Source of the DNA: Mitsuokella jalaludinii DSM 13811
GTDB lineage: Bacteria; Bacillota; Negativicutes; Selenomonadales; Selenomonadaceae
Assembly (NCBI RefSeq): GCF_000702905.1
Contig: NZ_JNKR01000007.1
Coordinates: 1-64,000, forward strand
Direction of reading: 5' to 3'
Length of the DNA: 64,000 bases
In this document: positions 1 through 8,800 of the stretch, in pieces
How the letters are laid out: every line of letters starts with the position of its first letter
How positions within the stretch are numbered: position 1 is the stretch's first letter
Program-made: the position numbers and the translations under genes
Notes under the pieces: generated by a model
What the model saw: the letters and a program-made list of their open reading frames with translations, nothing else
Database searches by the model: none
Told to the model about the DNA's origin: nothing

Positions 1-1
1 C

Positions 2-291
2 GTCGCTCCCTATGTAGGGAGCGTGGATTGAAACAACGAGGATCTCGGCAAATGGGTGCTCGATGTCGTGTCGCTCCCTATGTAGGGAGCGTGGATTGAA
101 ACTATTGAGATTAAAACGGTAAAAGCGTAAAATTAGTCGCTCCCTATGTAGGGAGCGTGGATTGAAACCTTGCACAGCGGTGCATCTGGGATATGCTCCA
201 CGTCGCTCCCTATGTAGGGAGCGTGGATTGAAATGGCACGTCTACACCATCCATGTAACGTCGCTCTCCGTATAGAGAGCATGGAAGGCGT
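2..291 (+). CRISPR. CRISPR array, trailer end, type I-C-like repeats
   Basis: Four identical 32-nt repeats lie at 2-33, 70-101, 136-167 and 202-233, beginning GTCGCTCC and ending GGATTGAAA. A degenerate fifth copy lies at 260-291. Spacers are 36 nt (34-69), 34 nt (102-135), 34 nt (168-201) and 26 nt (234-259). The repeat contains a short palindromic stem (GCTCCC / GGGAGC) and the GGATTGAAA 3' end known from type I-C repeats, which places the crRNA strand on plus. The decayed last repeat then marks the trailer, so the leader and any cas genes should lie left of the window; none is visible here. The short fourth spacer may not be functional. Type assignment is by repeat resemblance only. Confidence 0.95.
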
Positions 292-359
292 AATGGAGGC
301 GAAGGGGGAACGGCGGCTGTTCATGACGAAACGGCGTATTTTCATGACGCGGCAGGATT

Positions 360-387
360 TTGACTTTGGCAGGGCGAATGCTATAAT
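360..387 (+). promoter_or_regulatory. Sigma-70-type promoter for the GGDEF/EAL gene
   Basis: TTGACT (360-365) and TATAAT (382-387) are separated by 16 bp, about 125 bp upstream of the coding start. Two direct copies of TTCATGACG (320-328 and 341-349) lie just upstream, 21 bp apart, which is close to two helical turns, and could be an activator site. The promoter match is good; the activator site is inference. Confidence 0.7.
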
Positions 388-513
388 TATGAATGGAATC
401 GTTTACGGATGTGCTGCGCGGAGGTCTACCGTGGCTCTGGCGCGGGCACGTGACGGGAGAAGAGAAGGCGGCTCCGGCTGGATGCAGGAGCTTGGAGCCG
501 AGGAGGAATGGAC

Positions 514-2571
514 ATGACGCTGCAATTCACGGAACGCGAGGTGAAGGCAGAGATGGCGCGGCTCTCGAAGGAGTACGATATCGTGCGGCTCGTCGACCCG
601 GAGGAATGCCATGCGTTTTCGGTCGGGGCGGACCATTCGTGCAAGTACGGCGAGGGCTGTTATTCGGTCTGGCGCAGCACGAACCGCTGCCGCAACTGCA
701 CGAGCCTGCGCGCACTCAAGACGGGCATGGAGCTGCACAAGACGGAGATCAAGGACGGCGATCTCTACTTCATCACGTCGCGCCCCATCGAGCTTCTGCT
801 CGCGGACGGCACGACGTTTTCCTGTGTCATGGAGCTGATTCGCATAGAGAGGGGCCGGGGCATGAAGAAGGACGGGCATCACGCGATGCTGCAAAAGGGA
901 TTTGACCGGAAGGTGTTTGAGGAGACGCTGCGCATGGCCATGCAGAACCTGCCGACGGGTGTCGTCTGGTTTGATATGAGCGGGCACTGCATCTATGCGA
1001 ACAGCGAGGCGTTCCGCCTCTTCGATGTCCCGGACAGCCTGGCAAAGCTCGAGGTCATCCTCAAGGACTGGTTCCAGGAGGATGCGCTCTCGAGCCCGGA
1101 GGCTACGGTCTGGCTGCAGCAGTACGGGGAGAAGGAGAGCCCGCGGTCGCTGCAGATCTGCCGCTACCCGCTCAACGACGGCACGGGCATGGATGTCGGC
1201 ATGTACTTCCTCATCAGCGACTGCACGCAGGACCAGAAGAACCTCGACCTGGAGCACTTCGGCACGATGCACGACGCCCTGACGGGCATCTACAACAAGT
1301 ACGGCTTCTACCGGCAGGCGCGCCACGTCATGGACGACAACCCGCATGTGGAATACCTCATGGTCTGCCTGAACTTCGGGGACTTCAAGCTATTGAACGG
1401 GCTCTACGGCATGACGAAGGGCAATGAGCTCCTGGTGCGCGTCGGCGGCATGCTGCGCCGGCGCTACGGCCAGAACCGGCGGACGGCCTACGGGCGCATC
1501 CGCGCGGACCGCTTCGCCATGCTGATCCCGGCGGAGGACTTCGTGCCGGAGGAATACCTCAAGACGGTCGAGACGGTCATGCACGAGCTTACCTCGATCC
1601 ACTTCGACCTGCAGATCGCAATCGGCATCTGCCGCGTCACGGACCGGCGCATGCCGATCTCGGTGCTCTGCGACCGCGCGTTTTTGGCGGCGAGCGTCTT
1701 GAAGACGCAGGAGAGCAACGGCTTTGTCTGGTACTCGGATCACATGATGTCCGACAAGATACGCGACCGCGCGGTGCTGAGCCGCTTCTCGGATGCGCTG
1801 GGCCGCGGGGAGATCCAGCTCTACCTGCAGGCGCAGGTGGGGGCGGGGGACCGGCACGTGATCGGCGCGGAGGCGCTCTCGCGCTGGGTCTGCGAGGACG
1901 GCCGCGTGATCCCGCCCGCGGTATTCATCCCAATCATCGAGGAGCACGGCAAGATCTGGCAGCTCGACTACCACATCTGGGAGATGGCCTGCCGCCTACT
2001 GAAGTCATGGAAGGATGACCCGGTCTTCGGCAGCTACAGGATCTCGGTCAACATCTCGGTCAAGGACATCTACTACCTCGACCTCTACGAGGTCTTCACG
2101 CATCTCGTCGAGGAGTACAAGATCGACCCGGAGCATCTCGAGCTCGAGATCACGGAGACGGTCTTCATGGACAAGCCGAAGGAGGCCATCGCTCTCATCC
2201 AGCGGCTCAAGGAGTACGGCTTCACGATCGCCATCGATGATTTCGGCAGCGGCTACTCGAGCCTGAGCTTCCTCAAGGACATCCAGGCGGACATCCTGAA
2301 GATCGACATGGAGTTCTTGCGCAAGACGGAGCATCAGGAGCGCAGCCGCATCATCCTGCGCTCAATCGTGGCGCTCGCGCGCGAACTCGGCATGCCGACG
2401 GTCGTCGAGGGGGTCGAGACGAGCCAGCAGGTCCGCGATCTCACGCAGATCGGCTGCGATATCTTCCAGGGGTTCTACTACTCGCGGCCCGTCCCGGTCG
2501 CAGACTTTGAGGAGCGCTTCCCGGACGGCCTGGCCCGCCCGTGGAGCGAGCCGGTGCAGGCAGAGAAGTAA
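514..2571 (+). CDS. PAS-GGDEF-EAL protein, likely c-di-GMP phosphodiesterase
   Basis: A 685-residue cytosolic signalling protein with no membrane segment. Counting from the upstream ATG at 508, the order is a Cys-rich N-terminus (Cys 34, 45, 51, 61, 64, the last two as CxxC), a PAS-like region around 140-240, a GGDEF fold around 250-410 and an EAL domain around 425-675. The cyclase signature is degenerate (RADRF in place of GGDEF), so synthase activity is probably lost. The EAL domain keeps EAL, NIS, ITE, DDFGSGYSSL, LKID and VEGVE, all expected for an active c-di-GMP phosphodiesterase. The start at 514 is preferred because AGGAGG at 501-506 lies 7 nt upstream; it would touch the ATG at 508. 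The Cys cluster could bind metal or an Fe-S cluster (inference). A terminator follows. Confidence 0.9.
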   Translation: MTLQFTEREVKAEMARLSKEYDIVRLVDPEECHAFSVGADHSCKYGEGCYSVWRSTNRCRNCTSLRALKTGMELHKTEIKDGDLYFITSRPIELLLADGTTFSCVMELIRIERGRGMKKDGHHAMLQKGFDRKVFEETLRMAMQNLPTGVVWFDMSGHCIYANSEAFRLFDVPDSLAKLEVILKDWFQEDALSSPEATVWLQQYGEKESPRSLQICRYPLNDGTGMDVGMYFLISDCTQDQKNLDLEHFGTMHDALTGIYNKYGFYRQARHVMDDNPHVEYLMVCLNFGDFKLLNGLYGMTKGNELLVRVGGMLRRRYGQNRRTAYGRIRADRFAMLIPAEDFVPEEYLKTVETVMHELTSIHFDLQIAIGICRVTDRRMPISVLCDRAFLAASVLKTQESNGFVWYSDHMMSDKIRDRAVLSRFSDALGRGEIQLYLQAQVGAGDRHVIGAEALSRWVCEDGRVIPPAVFIPIIEEHGKIWQLDYHIWEMACRLLKSWKDDPVFGSYRISVNISVKDIYYLDLYEVFTHLVEEYKIDPEHLELEITETVFMDKPKEAIALIQRLKEYGFTIAIDDFGSGYSSLSFLKDIQADILKIDMEFLRKTEHQERSRIILRSIVALARELGMPTVVEGVETSQQVRDLTQIGCDIFQGFYYSRPVPVADFEERFPDGLARPWSEPVQAEK

Positions 2572-2580
2572 GAGGCTGGA

Positions 2581-2614
2581 GCCTGCCGCATCCTGGCGGG
2601 CTTCAGTCTTTTTT
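2581..2614 (+). terminator. Intrinsic terminator after the GGDEF/EAL gene
   Basis: GCCTGCC (2581-2587) pairs with GGCGGGC (2595-2601) with one G-U pair, followed after 7 nt by a T run (2609-2614). The short delay before the T run makes it a moderate candidate. Confidence 0.6.
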
Positions 2615-2668
2615 CACGGAAGGCGTGTATATATATAGAAAGCATTTGATTTTTGAGGAGTGGTGACG

Positions 2669-3346
2669 ATGCGGGTTTTGCTGGCAGAGGACGACAAGCG
2701 CCTGGGCAAGCTCATCCAGTACATGCTGGAGCAGAATGACATACAGGTCGAATGGGTGACGAACGGCAGTGATATCTACGAGTATGCGATGTACACGGAC
2801 TACGACATCCTGATCCTCGACTGGATGATGCCGGGGGAGACGGGCGTGGAGGCGTGCAGCCGCCTGCGCAAGGACGGCTATGAGAAGGCCATCCTGATGC
2901 TGACGGCGCGCGACTCGGTCGAGGACCGCGTGACGGGGCTCGACGCGGGCGCGGACGACTACCTCGTCAAGCCGTTCGAGTTCGCGGAGCTCATGGCGCG
3001 CCTGCGCGCGCTCGGCCGCCGCAGCACGCAGAAGATCCAGCAGGATATCGTCGAGGTCGGCGAGTTCACGCTGAACCGCACGGCGAAGGTCCTCAAGAAG
3101 AAGGACAAGGTCATCCAGCTCTCGCCGCGCGAGTTCCAGATCTTCGACTTGCTCGCGCAGAACATCGGCATCGTCGTGCCGCGCGACATCATCCTCGACC
3201 GCATCTGGGGCCTCGAGTCGGACGTCAGCTCGAACAACATCGACTCCTACATGAAGATCCTGCGCAAGAAGCTTGACCTCGGCGACGGCGGCACGGTCAT
3301 CAAGACGGTCCGCGGCGTCGGCTACAAGCTGGAGGCCAAGAGCTGA
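2669..3346 (+). CDS. OmpR/PhoB-family response regulator
   Basis: A 225-residue regulator: receiver domain (about 1-115) with acidic pair ED/D at 7-9, phospho-acceptor D51 in ILILDWMMP, T/A switch residue in LMLTARD and K in YLVKPFEF. A winged-helix DNA-binding domain (about 128-225) follows, ending TVRGVGYKLE as is typical of the family. ATG 2669 is chosen because GAGGAG (2655-2660) lies 8 nt upstream; GTG codons at 2660 and 2663 are less well placed. Its TGA overlaps the kinase ATG by one base, so the pair is translationally coupled. The regulon cannot be read from this sequence. Confidence 0.95.
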   Translation: MRVLLAEDDKRLGKLIQYMLEQNDIQVEWVTNGSDIYEYAMYTDYDILILDWMMPGETGVEACSRLRKDGYEKAILMLTARDSVEDRVTGLDAGADDYLVKPFEFAELMARLRALGRRSTQKIQQDIVEVGEFTLNRTAKVLKKKDKVIQLSPREFQIFDLLAQNIGIVVPRDIILDRIWGLESDVSSNNIDSYMKILRKKLDLGDGGTVIKTVRGVGYKLEAKS

Positions 3347-4650
3347 TGGCGCAGAACATCTTTGGCAGCAGCCGCCGCAAGCTCACGCTGCTCTACTCGA
3401 TCGTCATGATCATCTTCCTCGTCGTGCTGATCTTCGCGATGCACAAGACGATGGAGTGGTCGATCACGTCGGAGCAGGCGCGCGAGCTCATGGACACGGC
3501 GAGCAATGTGGCGGAGGCGCAGGAGTACTTCAACCAGCACCCGGAGATCGTGCTCGACGATACGATCGCCTACAAGAGCACGAATGACCGCCTGTTCTTC
3601 TATGTCTTCGACAACGAGGGGCGCCTCTTGAACTTCGCGCGCGCCTCGTTCCGCATCGAGCCCTTCATCCTCGACACGATCGCGCAGGAGAAGGTGGAGC
3701 CGGGCGGCGTGACGGTCTTCTCGAAGCCCGGCTCGGAGAACACGCGCAAGGCCCGCATCATGCTGACGGCCCAGCAGGTCCGCGACGATGAGGGCAATGC
3801 GACGCAGACGGTCTACGTCGGCAAGGATGTCACGGCGATGTACAACGGCATGGAGAAGGCGACGTACGCGCTGGCCTTCCTCGGCGCCATCGCGCTGGTC
3901 ATCGCGACGATCGTCGGCCACATCCTCTCGGGCAAGGCGATGATCCCGCTGCGGCAGGCCTACGAGAAGCAGCGCCAGTTCGCGGCGGACGCCTCGCATG
4001 AGCTCCGGACGCCCTTGGCCGTCGTCATGGCCTCGGCGGAGCTCCTGCAGAACGACCCGTCGATCCAGTCGCCTTTCCTGCGGCAGGTCATCGACGATGT
4101 GCGCGACGAGGTCAAGAAGATGACGAAGCTCGTCAGCGACCTGCTCGTCGTCGCGCGCAGCGACAACAAGGCGCTGAAGCTCAAGCCGCAGAAGTTCAAT
4201 CTCTCGGCGCTCATCGAGCAGACGGCGCGCCTCATGCAGCCGCTCGCCGAGCAGAAGAAGATCGACCTGCAGGCGGAGAACCTGCCGAAGGTCGAGATCC
4301 AGGCCGACGAGCAGAAGATCCGCCAGCTCGTGCTGATCCTCGTCGACAACGCCGTCAAATACACGCCGGACGGCGGCCGCGTCTCCGTGCGCTACGAGAG
4401 CACGGAGAAGGGCAGGGTGCGCTTTGCCGTCAGCGACACGGGCATCGGCATCGCGAAGGAGGACCAGGCAAAGGTCTTCGACCGCTTCTACCGCGTCGAC
4501 AAGGCGCGCTCGCGCGAGATGGGCGGCAACGGTCTCGGCCTCGCCATCGCGCAGGAGATCGTCCACCTGCACAAGGGCCGCATCTGGATCCAGAGCGAGC
4601 TCGGCAAGGGCACGACCTTCTTTGTCGAGCTGCGCACGAAGTTTAAATGA
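3346..4650 (+). CDS. Membrane sensor histidine kinase partner of the upstream regulator
   Basis: A 434-residue classical sensor kinase. One membrane segment lies near residues 14-32, an extracytoplasmic sensing domain at about 35-175 and a second membrane segment near 176-197. The DHp domain contains ASHELRTPL (H218 the likely phospho-acceptor). The catalytic ATPase domain contains the N box VDNAVKYTP, G1 DTGIGI, F box FDRFYRVDKA and G2 GGNGLGLAI, all intact. The gene overlaps the response regulator by one base and is followed by a strong terminator, forming a two-gene unit. The stimulus is not evident. Architecture resembles SasA/VicK-like kinases without a clear HAMP. Confidence 0.95.
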   Translation: MAQNIFGSSRRKLTLLYSIVMIIFLVVLIFAMHKTMEWSITSEQARELMDTASNVAEAQEYFNQHPEIVLDDTIAYKSTNDRLFFYVFDNEGRLLNFARASFRIEPFILDTIAQEKVEPGGVTVFSKPGSENTRKARIMLTAQQVRDDEGNATQTVYVGKDVTAMYNGMEKATYALAFLGAIALVIATIVGHILSGKAMIPLRQAYEKQRQFAADASHELRTPLAVVMASAELLQNDPSIQSPFLRQVIDDVRDEVKKMTKLVSDLLVVARSDNKALKLKPQKFNLSALIEQTARLMQPLAEQKKIDLQAENLPKVEIQADEQKIRQLVLILVDNAVKYTPDGGRVSVRYESTEKGRVRFAVSDTGIGIAKEDQAKVFDRFYRVDKARSREMGGNGLGLAIAQEIVHLHKGRIWIQSELGKGTTFFVELRTKFK

Positions 4651-4656
4651 GTCTGA

Positions 4657-4690
4657 GCCTGCCGGATTATCGCGTCCGGCGGGCTTTTTT
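4657..4690 (+). terminator. Intrinsic terminator after the two-component operon
   Basis: A 10-bp stem (GCCTGCCGGA 4657-4666 with TCCGGCGGGC 4675-4684, one G-U pair) is followed immediately by six T. Confidence 0.9.
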
Positions 4691-4724
4691 GCTGGCATTC
4701 TGCAAGAGAACAGGAGAAAAAATC

Positions 4725-5294
4725 ATGGAGATGGAGAAAGCGAGACGGGAAGAGCGCATGGAGCGCCACGGCCTGCTGATCGTGCACACGGGGGATGGCA
4801 AGGGCAAGACGACGGCGGCCATGGGGCTCGCCGTGCGCGCCTGGGGCGACGGCCTGCGCGTGCTCATCCTGCAGTTCATCAAGGGCGGCTGGCAGACGGG
4901 CGAGCGCCATGCCATCGAGGTCCTCGCGCGTGCCGAGGGCCGCATCGAGCTCCGGCCGCTCGGCCTCGGTTTCACGAGAAAGGGCGAGAAGCCGAAAGAG
5001 GAGCACCGGCGGGCGGCGGAGGCGGCCCTGAAGATGGCCGCGGACGAGCTGCAGAGCGGCCGCTGGGATATGGTCATCCTCGACGAGGTCAATTACGCCG
5101 TCAGATTCGGCCTGATCACGGAGGAGGAGCTCGGCGCGTTGCTCGAACGACGCCCGCCAGAAGTGCACCTCGTCTGCACGGGCCGCGCGGCCTGCCCGCT
5201 GCTCCTGGAGCGGGCCGACCTCATCACGGAGATGCGCAGCCTGCGCCATCCGTTCGCCGCGGGGATAAAAGCGCAAAAAGGCATTGAATTTTGA
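4725..5294 (+). CDS. cobO: Corrinoid adenosyltransferase (CobA/CobO/BtuR type)
   Basis: A 189-residue enzyme that would transfer the adenosyl group of ATP to reduced corrinoids, making adenosylcobalamin in B12 synthesis or salvage. It has the family P-loop GDGKGKTTAAMG near residue 24, the LDEVNYAVRFG segment, the TGRAACP segment and the C-terminal AQKGIEF typical of CobO/BtuR. Length fits the family. ATG 4725 is preferred because CAGGAG lies 8 nt upstream and it starts after the preceding terminator; an in-frame ATG at 4647 would begin inside the kinase gene. No other cobalamin gene is adjacent, so it may serve salvage rather than be part of a cob operon. Confidence 0.9.
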   Translation: MEMEKARREERMERHGLLIVHTGDGKGKTTAAMGLAVRAWGDGLRVLILQFIKGGWQTGERHAIEVLARAEGRIELRPLGLGFTRKGEKPKEEHRRAAEAALKMAADELQSGRWDMVILDEVNYAVRFGLITEEELGALLERRPPEVHLVCTGRAACPLLLERADLITEMRSLRHPFAAGIKAQKGIEF

Positions 5295-5401
5295 TTCGTA
5301 ATGTTGTAAACTAGGTATCACATGAATCTTTGCATCGGATTGTCTGCTGTGTGTAGACAGATTGCAGGCAGGCGATACAGAATAGATAGGAGAGTTGCTT
5401 T

Positions 5402-7054
5402 ATGAGAAGTGATATTGTCAAAAAAGGCGCCACGCGCTGTGCGCACCGTTCCTTATTCCATGCCATGGGCTATGGTCCGGAGGACCTCCAGAAGCCGCTG
5501 ATCGGCATCTGCAATTCCTTCAACGAGATCATCCCGGGCCACATCCACCTGCGCGAGATCGCGCAGGCGGCCAAGCTCGGCGTCGCGGCAGCCGGCGGCA
5601 CGCCGATCGAGTTCCCGGCCATCGGCGTCTGCGACGGCATCGCCATGGGCCACACGGGCATGAAGTACTCGCTCGCGAGCCGCGAGCTCATCGCGGACTC
5701 GATCGAGGCCGTCGCGATGGCCTCGGGCTTCGACGGCCTCGTCCTGATCCCGAACTGCGATAAGGTCGTCCCGGGCATGCTGATGGCAGCAGCCCGCCTC
5801 AACATCCCGGCCGTCGTCGTCTCGGGCGGCCCGATGCTGCCGGGCCGCTTCCACGGCCACGATGTCAGCGTCAGCCAGGCCTTCGAGGCAGCCGGCAAGT
5901 TCGCTGCCGGCCAGATGGACGCCGCTGAGATGGCAGACCTCGAGTCGAAGTGCTGCCCGGGCTGCGGCTCCTGCGCCGGCCTCTTCACGGCCAACACGAT
6001 GAACTCCCTGACGGAGGTCCTCGGCATGGGCCTGCCGGGCAACGGCACGATCCCGGCTGCCTACACGGGCGCACGCCGCCTGCTCGCCAAGCGCGCCGGC
6101 GCTGCCGTCCTGGACCTCATCAAGAAGGACATCAAGCCGCGCGACATCATGACGCGCGAGGCCTTCGAGAACGCCATCACGGTCGACATGGGCATCGGCG
6201 GCTCCTCGAACACCGTCCTTCACCTGACGGCCATCGCGCACGAGGCCGGCATCGAGCTGCCGGCGCCGCTCTTCGACGAGATCTCGCGCCGCACGCCGTA
6301 CATCACGAAGCTCAGCCCGGCCGGCAAGCACCACATGACGGACCTCAACGAGGCCGGCGGCATCCCGGCTGTCATGCATGAGCTCGCGAAGAAGAACCTC
6401 ATCCACCTCGACGCCCTGACGATCACGGGCACGGTCGGCGACCGCATCAAGAACGCCGAAGTCCTCGACCGCACGGTCATCCACAGCGTCGACGACCCGT
6501 ACCGCAAGGAGGGCGGCATCGCCATCCTCAAGGGCAACCTCGCACCGGACTACGCCGTCGTCAAGGCATCGGCCGTCGCACCGGACATGCTGACGTACAC
6601 GGGCAAGGCGAAGTGCTACAACTCCGAGACGGAGGCCTGCGACGCCATCATGGCCGGCGCGATCCACGACGGCGATGTCGTCGTCATCCGCTACGAGGGC
6701 CCGAAGGGCGGCCCGGGCATGCAGGAGATGCTCAACCCGACGGCTGTCATCACGGGCCGCGGCCTCAAGGTCGGCCTGATCACCGACGGCCGCTTCAGCG
6801 GCGCCAGCCAGGGTGCCTGCGTCGGCCACATCTCGCCGGAGGCCATGGAAGGCGGCCCGATCGCCCTCATCGAGGACGGCGACGAGATCACGATCGACAT
6901 CCCGAACCGCAGCCTCTCGCTCGCCGTCAGCGACGAAGAGCTCGCCAAGCGCAAGGCGAACTGGAAGAAGCCGGAGCCGAAGATCAAGACGGGCTATCTC
7001 TCCCGCTACGCAAAGCTCACGACGTCCGCCAGCACGGGCGCTGTGCTCAAGTAA
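5402..7054 (+). CDS. ilvD: Dihydroxy-acid dehydratase
   Basis: A 550-residue cytosolic enzyme converting 2,3-dihydroxy-isovalerate and 2,3-dihydroxy-3-methylvalerate to the 2-keto acids of valine/isoleucine synthesis. Family signatures are present: [10 protein letters not shown] near residue 118 and [10 protein letters not shown] near residue 186, supplying Fe-S cluster cysteines, and a C-terminal [12 protein letters not shown] region. Start ATG 5402 has GGAGAG upstream. The gene stands alone here: a perfect intrinsic terminator follows, and the other ilv/leu genes are not in the window. The 107-bp upstream gap contains a weak TGTCT/AGACA inverted repeat but no convincing promoter. Confidence 0.97.
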   Translation: MRSDIVKKGATRCAHRSLFHAMGYGPEDLQKPLIGICNSFNEIIPGHIHLREIAQAAKLGVAAAGGTPIEFPAIGVCDGIAMGHTGMKYSLASRELIADSIEAVAMASGFDGLVLIPNCDKVVPGMLMAAARLNIPAVVVSGGPMLPGRFHGHDVSVSQAFEAAGKFAAGQMDAAEMADLESKCCPGCGSCAGLFTANTMNSLTEVLGMGLPGNGTIPAAYTGARRLLAKRAGAAVLDLIKKDIKPRDIMTREAFENAITVDMGIGGSSNTVLHLTAIAHEAGIELPAPLFDEISRRTPYITKLSPAGKHHMTDLNEAGGIPAVMHELAKKNLIHLDALTITGTVGDRIKNAEVLDRTVIHSVDDPYRKEGGIAILKGNLAPDYAVVKASAVAPDMLTYTGKAKCYNSETEACDAIMAGAIHDGDVVVIRYEGPKGGPGMQEMLNPTAVITGRGLKVGLITDGRFSGASQGACVGHISPEAMEGGPIALIEDGDEITIDIPNRSLSLAVSDEELAKRKANWKKPEPKIKTGYLSRYAKLTTSASTGAVLK

Positions 7055-7074
7055 TCCCATAAGCGACTCTACAG

Positions 7075-7103
7075 GAGAAGCAGCCGAGGCTGCTTCTCTT
7101 TTT
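7075..7103 (+). terminator. Intrinsic terminator after ilvD
   Basis: A perfect 11-bp stem (GAGAAGCAGCC with GGCTGCTTCTC, 2-nt loop as drawn) is followed by TTTTT (7099-7103). Confidence 0.95.
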
Positions 7104-7120
7104 GTCGTGGGGGAGATACC

Positions 7121-7149
7121 TTGTATTTTCGTTCGGGATTCGCTATAAT
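7121..7149 (+). promoter_or_regulatory. Sigma-70-type promoter for trmL-murB
   Basis: TTGTAT (7121-7126) and a consensus TATAAT (7144-7149) are 17 bp apart, just after the ilvD terminator and about 70 bp before trmL. Confidence 0.8.
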
Positions 7150-7221
7150 GAATGAGTTATAAGAAATCAATGAGACTCCGCTTCCTGCGGGTTTTCTTCC
7201 AATTCCGAGGTGTTAGAACCA

Positions 7222-7713
7222 TTGCATATCGTATTGATTGAACCAGAGATCCCGGGCAACACGGGAAACATCGCGCGGCTCTGCGCCGGCACGGGCATCG
7301 AGCTCCATCTCGTGCGGCCGCTCGGCTTCTCGACGGATGACAAGCACCTGAAGCGCGCCGGCCTCGACTACTGGCCGCTCGTCAAGGTCCACTACCACGA
7401 CAGCTTCGAGGAAGTCCAGGAGCGCTACGCCGGCCACAACTTCTACTTTTTGTCGACGAAGGCACCGCGCTCCTATACGGAAGTCTCGTACACGATGGAC
7501 GACATGCTCGTCTTCGGCAAGGAATCGGCCGGCATCCCCGAGCCCATCCTCAAGGCGAACTGGGATCACTGCGTGCGCATCCCGATGATCGCTGAGGCAC
7601 GCTCGCTGAACCTCTCCAACTCCGTCGCCGTCGTGGCCTACGAGGCCATGCGGCAGATGGACTTCCAGAACCTCGCAGAAGCCGGCCCCGGCCTCCGCAT
7701 GGACCACCGCTGA
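7222..7713 (+). CDS. trmL: tRNA (cytidine/uridine-2'-O-)-methyltransferase TrmL
   Basis: A SPOUT-class methyltransferase of about 163 residues that would methylate the 2'-O of the wobble nucleotide in tRNA-Leu species using SAM. The sequence follows TrmL closely: IVLIEPEIPGNTGNIARLC at the N-terminus, LVRPLGF, KRAGLDYW, VFGKESAGIPE and the knot segment RIPMIAEARSLNLSNSVA. The start is probably TTG 7222, which begins HIVLIEP as in relatives and lies 9 nt after GAGGTG (7207-7212); GTG 7210 overlaps that ribosome-binding site. It is the first gene of a unit with murB, 67 bp downstream. Confidence 0.92.
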   Translation: MHIVLIEPEIPGNTGNIARLCAGTGIELHLVRPLGFSTDDKHLKRAGLDYWPLVKVHYHDSFEEVQERYAGHNFYFLSTKAPRSYTEVSYTMDDMLVFGKESAGIPEPILKANWDHCVRIPMIAEARSLNLSNSVAVVAYEAMRQMDFQNLAEAGPGLRMDHR

Positions 7714-7736
7714 CGCGCCGCGCGTCAAGACGACGA

Positions 7737-7760
7737 GAAGACCATAGTGAAGACCATAGT
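7737..7760 (+). repeat. 12-bp perfect tandem duplication
   Basis: GAAGACCATAGT occurs twice head to tail (7737-7748, 7749-7760) in the trmL-murB gap. No function is apparent; replication slippage is the simplest reading. Confidence 0.8.
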
Positions 7761-7780
7761 ACAGATGGGAATGATGACTG

Positions 7781-8698
7781 ATGATTGACAAAAGCTTTGT
7801 CCAGAAATGCCAGGCCTTCATCGAGCCGAACCGCTTCCGCCTCGATGAGCCGATGAAACTCCACACGACCTTCAAGATCGGCGGCCCTGCCGACTGCCTG
7901 ATCTTCCCCGCCTCCATGGAGGAGACCGAGAAGGTCCTCGCCCTCGTCAACGAGTACAAGCTGCCGCTGACCATCCTCGGCAACGGCTCCAACGTCCTCG
8001 TGCAGGACAAGGGCATCCGCGGCGTCGTCGTGAAATTCGCGCGCCCGATGGCCAAGATCCGCCATGAGGGCACGCGCATCATCGCCGGCGCCGGCGCCCT
8101 CCTCAAAGACGTCTCCGAAGCCGCCGCGCAGAGCAGCCTGACCGGCCTCGAATTCGCCTGCGGCATCCCCGGCAGCATCGGCGGCGCCATCTTCATGAAC
8201 GCCGGCGCCTACGACGGCGAGATGAAGAACGTCGCCGACACCGTGCGCACCGTCGACCGCGAGGGGAGGATCCACACCTACAGCCGCGACGAACTCGACC
8301 TCGGCTACCGCCACAGCCGCTTCCAGGATAACGGCGAGGCCATCGTCGAAGTCGAGCTCAGCCTCGAGCCCGGCGACAGCAAAGCCATCCGCGCCAAGAT
8401 GGACGACTTCACCCAGCGCCGCGAGAGCAAACAGCCCCTCGAGATGCCCAGCGCCGGCAGCACCTTCAAGCGCCCCAAAGGCTACTTCGCCGGCACCCTG
8501 ATCCAGGAGACCGGCCTCAAAGGCCTCCAGGTCGGCGGCGCCCAGGTTTCCACCAAGCACGCCGGCTTCGTCGTCAACGCCACCGGCAACGCCACCGCCG
8601 CCGACGTCCGCGGCCTCATCCACGAAGTCCAGCAGCGCGTCTACCAGAAACACGGCGTCATGCTCCACCCCGAAGTCCGCATCATCGGCGATGCATGA
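7781..8698 (+). CDS. murB: UDP-N-acetylenolpyruvoylglucosamine reductase
   Basis: A 305-residue FAD enzyme reducing UDP-GlcNAc-enolpyruvate to UDP-MurNAc, the second committed step of peptidoglycan precursor synthesis in the cytosol. It shows the FAD-binding signature (TTFKIGGPAD near 29, LGNGSNVLV near 66, GIPGSIGGAIFMNAGAY near 128) and the catalytic serine region PSAGSTFKRP near 226. Length suits the compact MurB class. It ends at a strong terminator and is probably cotranscribed with trmL. Codon usage here leans to ACC/GCC more than in neighbours, but the enzyme itself is ordinary. The ribosome-binding site before ATG 7781 is weak. Confidence 0.96.
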   Translation: MIDKSFVQKCQAFIEPNRFRLDEPMKLHTTFKIGGPADCLIFPASMEETEKVLALVNEYKLPLTILGNGSNVLVQDKGIRGVVVKFARPMAKIRHEGTRIIAGAGALLKDVSEAAAQSSLTGLEFACGIPGSIGGAIFMNAGAYDGEMKNVADTVRTVDREGRIHTYSRDELDLGYRHSRFQDNGEAIVEVELSLEPGDSKAIRAKMDDFTQRRESKQPLEMPSAGSTFKRPKGYFAGTLIQETGLKGLQVGGAQVSTKHAGFVVNATGNATAADVRGLIHEVQQRVYQKHGVMLHPEVRIIGDA

Positions 8699-8737
8699 TC
8701 CCTGAAAATCGAATCGAGCAAGGAAATAAACAATACA

Positions 8738-8771
8738 AAAAGACTGCCACAACAAAGTGACAGTCTTTTTT
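8738..8771 (+). terminator. Intrinsic terminator after murB
   Basis: AGACTGCCAC (8741-8750) pairs with GTGACAGTCT (8757-8766) with one mismatch, flanked by an A run and followed by six T. Confidence 0.85.
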
Positions 8772-8800
8772 CGTCATAGAAGAAAAATCGTGCAAACTAG

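Noticed and set aside
5355..5380. TGTCT/AGACA inverted repeat upstream of ilvD as an operator
   Set aside because: Only five base pairs per arm and no second copy; too weak to call.
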